Assembly (NCBI GenBank): GCA_045110335.1
Contig: JBGCGB010000048.1
Span: 36,902-100,901, forward strand
Direction: 5' to 3'
Source of the DNA: CALBPI01 sp045110335
GTDB taxonomy: Bacteria; Pseudomonadota; Gammaproteobacteria; Steroidobacterales; Woeseiaceae
DNA length: 64,000 nucleotides
Shown: piece after piece, positions 1 through 7,460 of the stretch
How the letters are laid out: each line of letters begins with the position of its first letter
Numbering within the stretch: the first letter of the stretch is position 1
Position numbers and translations under genes: made by a program
The notes under the pieces: model-generated
What the model was told of the DNA's origin: nothing
The model's database searches: none
Seen by the model: the letters and a program-made list of their open reading frames with translations, nothing else

Positions 1-804
1 TTTGATTTTTTCGTTACGGATATCGTCATGATGCATGCTCAATGGCGGCTCCATCGCGACGAGGCAAAGCAGTTGCAAGATATGGTTCTGCACCATGTCA
101 CGCAAAGCGCCCGTGCGGTTGTAGAACTGCGCCCTGTTGCCGGTACCAATATGCTCCGAAACGGTGATCTGCACATGGTCAATGTGGGTGCGATTCCACA
201 GCGGCTCCAGCAATGAATTGGCGAATCGCAGCGCGGAGAGATTTTGCACCGTCTCTTTGCCGAGATAGTGATCGATCCGATAAATCTGTCGCTCGCTGAA
301 ATACTGACCGACGGCATCGTTAATTTCCCGGGCACTGTCACGATCACTACCCACCGGTTTCTCGAGCACGATTCGAGCACGCTCATTGACGACACCGCAT
401 TCAGAAAGTTGTCTCGCCGTCTCACCAAACAACGAAGGAATCGTCGCCAGATAAAACACACGACATCGATCATTATGTTGGTTTAGCGTGTCTGCCAAGT
501 CAGACCAACCCGCGGGCGTCGTGATATCCAGCGTGACGTAACTCAACCGTGCGGAGAAACGCGCCCACACTTCATCACTCAACGCCTCTTCGGTCAGATA
601 AGTTTCCAGCGCCTTTCGCACAAGGTCGATAAACGCTTCATTACTGAGCTCACCACGCGACGCGGCAATGATCCGACTACCTTCCGGAAACTGGCCATCA
701 CTGTCGCGATGAAACAGAGCGGGCAACAGCTTGCGTTGCGCCAAATCACCGGTACCGCCAAAAATCACCAGGTCGAATGAATCCACCGGGACAAACTGCG
801 CCAT
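1..804 (-). CDS. zwf: Glucose-6-phosphate 1-dehydrogenase, 3' end cut by window edge
   Basis: Catalyses NADP(+)-dependent oxidation of glucose 6-phosphate to 6-phosphogluconolactone, the entry step of the oxidative pentose phosphate and Entner-Doudoroff pathways in the cytosol. The visible 268 residues start with a Rossmann segment (VIFGGTGDLAQRKLLPAL, near residues 14-31). They include the family active-site signature RIDHYLGKE at about residues 176-184 and the catalytic histidine in DMVQNH at about residue 241. The ATG at 804 is preceded by AAGGAAA. The gene has no stop codon in the window, so roughly the last 45% of the protein is missing by truncation of the sequence, not by mutation. It is divergent from hexR, and a HexR-like palindrome sits 32 bases upstream of the start, the usual regulatory layout for zwf in gammaproteobacteria. 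Confidence 0.95.
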   Translation of the reverse strand, partial: MAQFVPVDSFDLVIFGGTGDLAQRKLLPALFHRDSDGQFPEGSRIIAASRGELSNEAFIDLVRKALETYLTEEALSDEVWARFSARLSYVTLDITTPAGWSDLADTLNQHNDRCRVFYLATIPSLFGETARQLSECGVVNERARIVLEKPVGSDRDSAREINDAVGQYFSERQIYRIDHYLGKETVQNLSALRFANSLLEPLWNRTHIDHVQITVSEHIGTGNRAQFYNRTGALRDMVQNHILQLLCLVAMEPPLSMHHDDIRNEKIK

Positions 805-835
805 GTTGCTTTCCTTATTGCAGACTGTGCTAAGA

Positions 836-850
836 CGTAATTTTACTACA
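836..850. promoter_or_regulatory. Candidate HexR operator in front of zwf
   Basis: On the minus strand the site reads TGTAGTAAAATTACG, an imperfect 15-base palindrome matching the TGTARTNNNAYTACA form that I recall for gammaproteobacterial HexR. It lies upstream of zwf, a classic HexR target. The motif match is seen; binding is inferred from family knowledge. Confidence 0.6.
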
Positions 851-899
851 AAACGAACCAAAGATAAGCCCAATTCGGCATCATATACTACATTATTGG

Positions 900-914
900 T
901 GTAGTATTACTAGA
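900..914. promoter_or_regulatory. Candidate HexR autoregulatory operator abutting the hexR start
   Basis: The bases TGTAGTATTACTAGA form a 15-base near-palindrome with one mismatch to the half-site pair TGTAGT/ACTACA. They end immediately before the hexR ATG at 915. A bound repressor here would cover the ribosome-binding and early transcribed region, so autoregulation is likely. No good Shine-Dalgarno sequence is visible in the same stretch. Confidence 0.5.
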
Positions 915-1745
915 ATGTTAGAGCGCATTCATCAGTTAGAAAGCACGTTCACCCGTGCAGAACAAAAGGTTGCCCATTGGGTGACGCGCCACCCTTACGC
1001 GGTCTCTGGCGCCCGGCTCGCCACGGTGGCCGCCGACGCCGACGTTAGTGAGCCCACTGTCGTACGCTTCTGTCGGCGAATCGGCTGCAAGGGATTCAGC
1101 GACTTTAAGCTGCGGTGGGCTGCGAGTGCTCACAGCCGCCGCGATCAAGCGCATGCCGAAGTCGACCTCAACGACAATGCTGAAACGATCATTCGCAAAG
1201 TGTTCAACAGCAGTCTGCGCGAATTAGAGCGCGTGATGCTGGGGCTAAACAGCGATGCGCTGCAAACCGCTGCGGCGTCCATTGCGAAAGCCGATCGATT
1301 ACTGTTTGCGGGCGTTGGCGCGAGCGCCGTGGTCGCCAAAGACGCCGAGAACAAGTTTTTTAGACTGGGGCTAGGATGCACCGCTTTGACCGACGAGCCG
1401 ACGGTTCGACAAGCGGCCGCGACTTGCGACAAGAATCAGGTCTTCGTTGCCATCTCGAAGTCCGGGGAGTCAGCTGCGATGATTGATGCCATGACACTCG
1501 CCCGGCGTAGCGGCGCATTAGGCATCGGTGTGACGGCGCCGGGCTCGACGTTAGCGAAATCTGCTTCACTGGCGCTATTGATCGACGCGAAAGAGGACAC
1601 GTCTGCTTTCACACCAATGAGTTCGCGCCTCGCGCAGCTTGCCGTGCTGGATGCGTTACAAGTCTGCACCGTGATCGCCGGTGGCGCACCCACATTGAAG
1701 AAGCTCGATGCCAGCAAAGCTGCATTGCAAAAGCTGGCCTACTGA
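915..1745 (+). CDS. hexR: HexR-type transcriptional regulator (RpiR family)
   Basis: DNA-binding repressor of hexose catabolism genes, which in this family responds to 2-keto-3-deoxy-6-phosphogluconate. The 276-residue protein has an N-terminal RpiR-type helix-turn-helix (about residues 1-75, with SEPTVVRFCRRIGCKGFSDF as recognition region). A SIS sugar-isomerase-type sensor domain follows (about residues 115-255, with the phosphosugar loop ISKSGESAAM). Length and start (MLERIHQLE) are typical. It is divergent from zwf, and two HexR-like palindromes lie between the genes. Its last 7 bases overlap the end of the convergent aminotransferase gene. Family assignment is firm; the name HexR rests on the zwf neighbourhood and operator motifs. 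Confidence 0.88.
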   Translation: MLERIHQLESTFTRAEQKVAHWVTRHPYAVSGARLATVAADADVSEPTVVRFCRRIGCKGFSDFKLRWAASAHSRRDQAHAEVDLNDNAETIIRKVFNSSLRELERVMLGLNSDALQTAAASIAKADRLLFAGVGASAVVAKDAENKFFRLGLGCTALTDEPTVRQAAATCDKNQVFVAISKSGESAAMIDAMTLARRSGALGIGVTAPGSTLAKSASLALLIDAKEDTSAFTPMSSRLAQLAVLDALQVCTVIAGGAPTLKKLDASKAALQKLAY

Positions 1746-2878
1746 CGCAAAACGCTCAACAACGCATCCGCAACGAAGTCCGCGCGCTCTGGCGTCGCAT
1801 TTGCGCCCATCAGGCCGATACGCCAGGCGGACCCGGCGAACTTGCCAAGACCAGCGCCAATTTCAAGGCTATGGTCGGCCAACAAACGCTCACGAATCTT
1901 TGCATCGTCGACGCCATCGGGGATTTCTACAACCGTCAGTGGCGCTAATCGATAAGACGCATCGACAGACATTGACAATCCACAGGACTCGAGCCGCTCG
2001 TATAATCGTTCCGCTGCGGTCGCATGCCGCTCCCAGCGATTCGCCAGCCCTTCCTCGCCGACCAAACGCAGCGCTTCCTGCATCGCAAACAGCGAATTCA
2101 CTGGCGCCGTATGATGATAGGCACGCTTACTCTCGCCGCTGGTGTAGTAACTCGCTAACAAATTGATATCGCAAAACCAACTTTGCACCGGCGTCTTGCG
2201 CTGCGTTGCTTTCGCAACGGCCGCCGGCGAAAAGGTAATCGGTGCCAATCCCGGCACACACGACAAACACTTCTGGCTGCCGGAGTACACGACATCCAAT
2301 TGCCATTCGTCGACGCGAAGCTCAACGCCTGATAGCGACGTCACCGTATCAGCAATTACCAAAGCACCCGCCTTCTTCGCCAACGCCGCGAGCGTTTTCG
2401 CATCGGATCGGACACCGGTACTCGTCTCTGCATGCACGAAGGCGACCACCGCCGTTTCGGGGTGGGCTTTCAATGCCGCTTCGAGCTTCTCGGGATCGAC
2501 CGGCGTGCCCCAGTCGTCTTCTACCGTCACGACGTTTGCGCCAATGCGTTCGCAGATACTCTTCATACGACCGCCGAACACACCATTAATGCAAACGATC
2601 ACCGTTTCGCCCGGCTCAACAATGTTAACGAAACTCGCTTCCATGCCGATGGAGCCCGGCGCAGACAACACGAATGTCACCGGGTTTTCAGTCAGAAAAC
2701 AGGCGCGTAAATCGGCGACCACGGCATCCATGGTTTCGAGAAACTTGGGGTCCAGATGTCCGATGGTGGGTTGCGCTAACGCAATCAAAACGGAGTCAGG
2801 CACGTTGGTCGGACCAGGCCCGAATAAATCTCTGTAAGGAATCACACGCTCACCTTTATCTGATCTATTATTCATCAA
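1739..2878 (-). CDS. Class V aminotransferase, alanine/serine-glyoxylate aminotransferase-like
   Basis: A 379-residue pyridoxal-phosphate enzyme of the AGXT/serine-glyoxylate aminotransferase group. Enzymes of this group move an amino group from alanine or serine to glyoxylate. The N-terminal LFGPGPTNVP motif, the HAETSTGV segment, the IADTVTSLSG cofactor-binding aspartate region and the SGSQKCL motif carrying the Schiff-base lysine are all present in the expected order. The C-terminal RIGLMGANAT segment is also typical. No signal peptide is seen, so it is cytosolic. It converges on hexR with a 7-base overlap. The amino donor cannot be decided from sequence; related proteins are also annotated as aspartate or pyridoxamine-pyruvate aminotransferases. 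Confidence 0.85.
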   Translation of the reverse strand: MMNNRSDKGERVIPYRDLFGPGPTNVPDSVLIALAQPTIGHLDPKFLETMDAVVADLRACFLTENPVTFVLSAPGSIGMEASFVNIVEPGETVIVCINGVFGGRMKSICERIGANVVTVEDDWGTPVDPEKLEAALKAHPETAVVAFVHAETSTGVRSDAKTLAALAKKAGALVIADTVTSLSGVELRVDEWQLDVVYSGSQKCLSCVPGLAPITFSPAAVAKATQRKTPVQSWFCDINLLASYYTSGESKRAYHHTAPVNSLFAMQEALRLVGEEGLANRWERHATAAERLYERLESCGLSMSVDASYRLAPLTVVEIPDGVDDAKIRERLLADHSLEIGAGLGKFAGSAWRIGLMGANATPERADFVADALLSVLRQ

Positions 2879-2954
2879 GGGCGGCTAGTGTAGCGCCTGC
2901 ACCGACCCAACAATCAAGAATCCATCTTAAGCCTGCAGAAATACAACAATTAAA

Positions 2955-3026
2955 ATGAGACAAGACTTCGACAAATTCGTGCTCAATACCGACGAAAATA
3001 ACCCGTTGGGTCACCATGCAAACTGA
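2955..3026 (+). CDS. Possible 23-residue leader ORF overlapping the malQ start
   Basis: An open frame starting ATG AGA CAA runs 23 codons and stops at TGA 3024-3026, overlapping the malQ ATG (3016) by 11 bases in another frame. The product (begins MRQDFDKF, ends GHHAN) has no recognised domain. Translation through it would bring ribosomes onto the malQ start, which itself lacks a strong Shine-Dalgarno sequence. There is also no strong ribosome-binding site before this ORF, so it may be chance. Confidence 0.2.
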   Translation: MRQDFDKFVLNTDENNPLGHHAN

Positions 3027-4548
3027 CGGAATTGGCCTGTTGTCAGGCATGCGCGCAGCCGGTGTCTGTTTGCACATAACCTCGCTGCCGGGCCCGCACG
3101 GCATCGGCGTCATTGGCCCGGAAGCACGCCAGTTTATCGACCGCATGGCGGCAGCCGGCCTGCGCGTCTGGCAGATACTACCCACAGGCCCGACGGCTTA
3201 TGGCGACTCCCCGTATCAGCCGCTCTCAACGTTTGCGGGCAATCCGATGATGATCGATCTGCGGGAACTGGTGGATTGGCAACTCCTGACCACCGAAGAG
3301 TTGGTAACGCTAAATCAACTCCCGCGCACCCACACCGACTATGAGTCACTGATTCCGCAAAAATGGACGCTATTGGAAACTGCTGCGTCTCGATTTACGA
3401 CGCTACGAAACGAAGACCTGCAATTGGCTTACCGACAGTTTCTGGAAACCAATGATCGTGCATGGTTGAACGATTATGCGCTGTTTCGAGCCCTGAAACT
3501 TGAGCACGATGAACGGCCCTGGACCGAGTGGGCTGTCCACTTCCGGCAACGCGACATCGATGCGCTGCGTGAATTTTCTTACGAAAACGCCGACCGAATT
3601 TCTCTGATCAAGTTCGTCGAATTCGTGTTTGATCACCAATGGCGTTCCCTGCAAGCCCATGCAAAGCAAGCCGGCGTTCTCTTGTTTGGCGATATTCCCA
3701 TCTACATCGCACTCGACAGCGCCGATGCTTGGGCGAATCAGTCAATGCTGCGCCTTGATACGAATGGCCTGCCAACCGCTGTCGCCGGCGTGCCACCCGA
3801 CTATTTCAGCGAAGATGGCCAGCTCTGGGGAAATCCGCTCTATGACTGGTCGTTTCATGCCGAGCAGGATTTCCGTTGGTGGGTCGACCGCATTCGCCAT
3901 GCGCTCCGACAAGCTGATCTGGTGCGCATCGATCACTTTCGGGGGTTCGAAGCATACTGGTCTATTCCCGCCGGTGACGATACGGCGCGCCATGGACATT
4001 GGGAGACCGGCCCCAACGACGCTATCTTCAATGCCATCAAGACCGCGTTGGGCGACGTGCCCATCGTGGCAGAAGATCTGGGTGAAATCACACCTGCCGT
4101 TGAGGCGTTGCGCGTGCGGCATCATTTACCGGGCATGGCCGTTTTACAATTCCTTGTTGACGACCCCTGCTTCGATCTGAAGCACATCGCAAAAGACCGG
4201 ATCTGTTACACCGGCACGCATGATAACGACACCACAGTTGGCTGGTTTAACGGCAATGACGACGACACCCGAACGCCCGAACAAATTGCGCATACGCAAT
4301 CGCGCGCAATAGCGGTCAGCGGAGGCACACCGGACGATATTCACTGGGCGATGATCCACACTGCGTTCGCATCACCAGCTTGCCTGGCGATTGTACCGAT
4401 GCAGGATTTCCTGGGTCTGGGGTCTGAAGCCCGATTCAATACACCGGGAAAACCGGCCAACAATTGGGGATGGCGTATGCAGGATCACCAATTCAGTGAT
4501 GCGATTTGTGAACGGATATCGCAAATGGTGACTTCTTGTCATCGTTAA
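3016..4548 (+). CDS. malQ: 4-alpha-glucanotransferase (amylomaltase, GH77)
   Basis: Transfers segments of alpha-1,4-glucan between maltodextrins, recycling the short oligosaccharides left by glycogen phosphorylase and debranching enzyme. The 510-residue length is typical. Opening motifs HITSLPGPHGIG and GDSPYQPLSTFAGNP are characteristic. The GH77 catalytic residues are visible: nucleophile D306 in VRIDHFRG, acid/base E353 in VAEDLG and D403 in GTHDND. It is the first gene of the glycogen operon, 72 bases before glgC. The start at 3016 is taken because it is the longest frame; ATG 3049 (MRAAGVCL) would also keep the whole domain. Confidence 0.94.
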   Translation: MQTDGIGLLSGMRAAGVCLHITSLPGPHGIGVIGPEARQFIDRMAAAGLRVWQILPTGPTAYGDSPYQPLSTFAGNPMMIDLRELVDWQLLTTEELVTLNQLPRTHTDYESLIPQKWTLLETAASRFTTLRNEDLQLAYRQFLETNDRAWLNDYALFRALKLEHDERPWTEWAVHFRQRDIDALREFSYENADRISLIKFVEFVFDHQWRSLQAHAKQAGVLLFGDIPIYIALDSADAWANQSMLRLDTNGLPTAVAGVPPDYFSEDGQLWGNPLYDWSFHAEQDFRWWVDRIRHALRQADLVRIDHFRGFEAYWSIPAGDDTARHGHWETGPNDAIFNAIKTALGDVPIVAEDLGEITPAVEALRVRHHLPGMAVLQFLVDDPCFDLKHIAKDRICYTGTHDNDTTVGWFNGNDDDTRTPEQIAHTQSRAIAVSGGTPDDIHWAMIHTAFASPACLAIVPMQDFLGLGSEARFNTPGKPANNWGWRMQDHQFSDAICERISQMVTSCHR

Positions 4549-4620
4549 TCCCCGCTTTTATCCACAGCCTACAGCGCAGCTAGGTTAAACTAACGGAATC
4601 GCTAACAGGGGGGGATGATC

Positions 4621-5901
4621 ATGGAAAAAACGCAGCCGCAGGATGCCCGGTTTGTCAGTCGCTTAACCCGGAATACATTGGCGTTGATTCTCGCCGGTGG
4701 ACAGGGATCGCGACTCCGTGAACTCACCACATGGCGCGCGAAGCCAGGTCTCTATTTCGGCGGCAAGTTTCGTATCATCGATTTCCCGCTAGCCAATTGC
4801 TTTAACTCCGGTATTCGACGCATTGGCGTCCTGACCCAGTACAAAGCGCATTCATTGATTCGTCATCTGGTGCAAGGCTGGGTTCATCGCTCGTCAGGAC
4901 ACAGCGAGTTTGTTGAAATCCTGCCGGCATCACAACGCGTCGGTGGTGAGTGGTACCAAGGCACTGCAGATGCCGTCTATCAAAATCTCGACATCATTCG
5001 AACGCATTCCCCACGTCATGTGCTGATCCTCGCCGGTGATCATGTTTATAAAATGGACTATGGCCCCCTGCTCGCCTTCCACAGCGAAAAAACAGCCGAT
5101 ATGACGGTTTGTTGCATTGAAGTGCCGATTGAAGAAGCTGCCGGCCAACTCGGCGTCATGACGGTCAACGAGGAAGGCCGCGTCATCGACTTCAATGAAA
5201 AACCGCAAAAGCCCGAATCCATTCCGGGCAAGCCCGGCATCTGCCTAGCTTCGATGGGCAACTACGTATTCAACACGGACTTTCTGTTCGAACAAACGAT
5301 CAAAGATGCCGACGATCCGAAGACCGATCACGATTTCGGCAAGAATATTATTCCCGCCATCATTGATAAGTATCGGGTGTTTGCGTACCCGTTCCAGGAC
5401 GAGACAACTGGCGAGCAAGCCTATTGGCGTGACGTCGGAACACTGCAGGCTTACTGGGAAGCGAACATGGAGCTGGTCAGCGTCAGCCCGCAGCTCAACC
5501 TCTATGATCGCCAATGGCCGATCGACACGGCGCAGCCGCAACTGCCGCCGGCGAAATTCATCTTGGATGAACCGGGCCGACGTGGCGAGGCCATCAATTC
5601 CATGGTGTCCGGTGGCTGCGTTGTCTCTGGTGCCAGCATCCGAAACTCATTGCTGTTTTCCAATGTGCATGTGCACTCGTACAGCAGCCTGGACCAATCG
5701 GTCGTGCTGCCGGACGTCAACATCGGGGAACACTGCAAGATCACGAAAACCATTGTTGATCGCGGTGCACGCATCCCCGACGGCATGGTGATCGGTGAAG
5801 ATGCGAAAGCAGACCGCGCGCGTGGCTTCCGGGTCACGGAAACCGGTATTACGCTCGTTACGCCCGATATGCTCGGGCAACAGCTGCACTTTACGCGTTA
5901 G
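4621..5901 (+). CDS. glgC: Glucose-1-phosphate adenylyltransferase (ADP-glucose pyrophosphorylase)
   Basis: Makes ADP-glucose from ATP and glucose 1-phosphate, the committed and usually allosterically controlled step of glycogen synthesis. The N-terminal nucleotidyltransferase domain shows LILAGGQGSRL, WRAKPGLYFGGKFRIIDF and the AGDHVYKMDY metal-binding aspartate. A left-handed beta-helix domain follows from about residue 290 (NSLLFSNVHVHSYSS). The E. coli-like WRAKPAVPFGG is here WRAKPGLYFGG, a minor variation. Two in-frame ATGs exist at 4615 and 4621. The AGGGGGGG tract directly abuts 4615, so 4621 has the better spacing and was chosen. Only 5 bases separate it from glgA, so the two are co-transcribed. 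Confidence 0.95.
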   Translation: MEKTQPQDARFVSRLTRNTLALILAGGQGSRLRELTTWRAKPGLYFGGKFRIIDFPLANCFNSGIRRIGVLTQYKAHSLIRHLVQGWVHRSSGHSEFVEILPASQRVGGEWYQGTADAVYQNLDIIRTHSPRHVLILAGDHVYKMDYGPLLAFHSEKTADMTVCCIEVPIEEAAGQLGVMTVNEEGRVIDFNEKPQKPESIPGKPGICLASMGNYVFNTDFLFEQTIKDADDPKTDHDFGKNIIPAIIDKYRVFAYPFQDETTGEQAYWRDVGTLQAYWEANMELVSVSPQLNLYDRQWPIDTAQPQLPPAKFILDEPGRRGEAINSMVSGGCVVSGASIRNSLLFSNVHVHSYSSLDQSVVLPDVNIGEHCKITKTIVDRGARIPDGMVIGEDAKADRARGFRVTETGITLVTPDMLGQQLHFTR

Positions 5902-5906
5902 CGACG

Positions 5907-7460
5907 ATGTCACGGGCTCCGGTCATTATGGTGGCGTCTGAAAACGGCGCGTTACCCGGCGGCAAAGCGGGCGGCGTGGGCGACGTTATTCGGGAACTGC
6001 CACAGGCGCTGGCAACCCTCGACCAGTCGGTCACCGTTATTTGCCCGAGCTATGGAAAACTGCATACCACCGAGGGTATGCAAAGGGATCAATCTTTCGA
6101 AGTACCGTTTGGACCCAAACTCATCACGATAGACAGTTACGTCAAGATCGATACTCGCGGCGTTCGCCACATCGTCTTGGACCATGCGTTGTTCAATCCA
6201 AACAACGATCAGCAAATTTACAATGACGATGGTAGCGATCGACCCTTCGCCACCGATGCCGGAAAATTCGCGTTGCTGTCTGCCGCGGCCGCAACATGGA
6301 TCGCTGAGAACGCGGCCGAAGACGCCATTATTCACCTTCACGACTGGCATGCTGCACCGGCCCTCGTACTTCGAGCGCTCGAGCCACGTCTGGCCAAACT
6401 GCGGTCGCACCGAACTGTGCTCACATTACACAACTTATCGTTGCAAGGCATCCGGCCGCTGGATCACGATGCGTCGAGTTTCGCGGCATGGTTTCCCGAT
6501 TTGGACAGAACCAATGCGGTGCTGATCGATCCGCGCTATCGCGACTGCTTCAATCCGATCTCGGCGGGCATCAAACTAGCCGACGCCATCAATACTGTAT
6601 CGCCCACTAATGCCCGCGAAATTTTACAGCCCGACGATGCAAGTCGTGCGTTTCGCGGTGGCGAAGGTCTGGAAGATATTCTTCGCAACGCCGCTGATGA
6701 AGATCGAGTTCACGGTATTTTGAATGGTTGTGATTATGATCAGGAAATCGCCAGAACAGATTGGTCAACGCTTAGCCGCGAGACGGAAACTGCCATTGAC
6801 CAATGGCTTGAATCGGATCGTAGCAATCGGTCGCTACATGAATTGGCCAAGCGGCGATTGGACGGATTCAATCAAACGCCACCAACGATGTTGCTCACCA
6901 GTGTCGGGCGCATTACCGATCAAAAAGTGAAGCTACTGCTTCACAAGAACGCCGACGGGAAGTCAGCGCTGTCGCGACTACTAAAACAGTTACCCGACAA
7001 CGCCGCATTCATTCTGCTTGGCACCGGTGATCGCCAAATGGAAGCCGATTTTGCAGCGCATAGTCGCGAGCACTCATCATTCTTATTCCTGCGCGGGTTC
7101 TCGGAACCACTTTCCGAAGCACTCTACTCGAGCGGGCACTTGTTCGTCATGCCGAGTAGTTTTGAACCGTGTGGCATCAGCCAAATGATGTCGATGCGTG
7201 CCGGTCAGCCTTGCCTCGTCCATGCCGTTGGCGGACTCAACGACACCGTTGTGGATGGCGAGACCGGGTATCGGTTTGCGGGTGACAGCCTAGACGATCA
7301 GGTAGATGCGATGCTGGACCGCGCGAAGACCGCGATAGCGCAATTCTATGATGACAAAACGCAATGGCAAGCCTTGAGCGCTCATTGTCGCGCGCAACGT
7401 TTTGTTTGGCGAGACGCTGCCATTCAATATCAACAAAAGATGTACGCCGCGGATGACTAA
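5907..7460 (+). CDS. glgA: Glycogen synthase (GT5)
   Basis: Adds glucose from ADP-glucose to the growing alpha-1,4 chain. The 517-residue protein has the GT5 catalytic N-domain, with the substrate-binding KxGG motif present as GGKAGGVGDV. It also has DWHAAPA and the C-terminal GT-B domain with FEPCGISQMM and VHAVGGLNDTV. The N-domain is more divergent than the neighbouring GlgC or GlgB, but all key motifs are present. It begins 5 bases after glgC and its last 8 bases overlap the likely glgB start, so translation is probably coupled. Confidence 0.92.
   Translation: MSRAPVIMVASENGALPGGKAGGVGDVIRELPQALATLDQSVTVICPSYGKLHTTEGMQRDQSFEVPFGPKLITIDSYVKIDTRGVRHIVLDHALFNPNNDQQIYNDDGSDRPFATDAGKFALLSAAAATWIAENAAEDAIIHLHDWHAAPALVLRALEPRLAKLRSHRTVLTLHNLSLQGIRPLDHDASSFAAWFPDLDRTNAVLIDPRYRDCFNPISAGIKLADAINTVSPTNAREILQPDDASRAFRGGEGLEDILRNAADEDRVHGILNGCDYDQEIARTDWSTLSRETETAIDQWLESDRSNRSLHELAKRRLDGFNQTPPTMLLTSVGRITDQKVKLLLHKNADGKSALSRLLKQLPDNAAFILLGTGDRQMEADFAAHSREHSSFLFLRGFSEPLSEALYSSGHLFVMPSSFEPCGISQMMSMRAGQPCLVHAVGGLNDTVVDGETGYRFAGDSLDDQVDAMLDRAKTAIAQFYDDKTQWQALSAHCRAQRFVWRDAAIQYQQKMYAADD

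Noticed and set aside
2163..2837. Plus-strand open frame of 224 codons antisense to the aminotransferase
   Set aside because: It mirrors the codon pattern of the well-supported minus-strand gene and has no domain of its own.
4607..4614. AGGGGGGG tract before glgC as a slippery site
   Set aside because: It lies upstream of the likely start codon and explains ribosome binding better than frameshifting.
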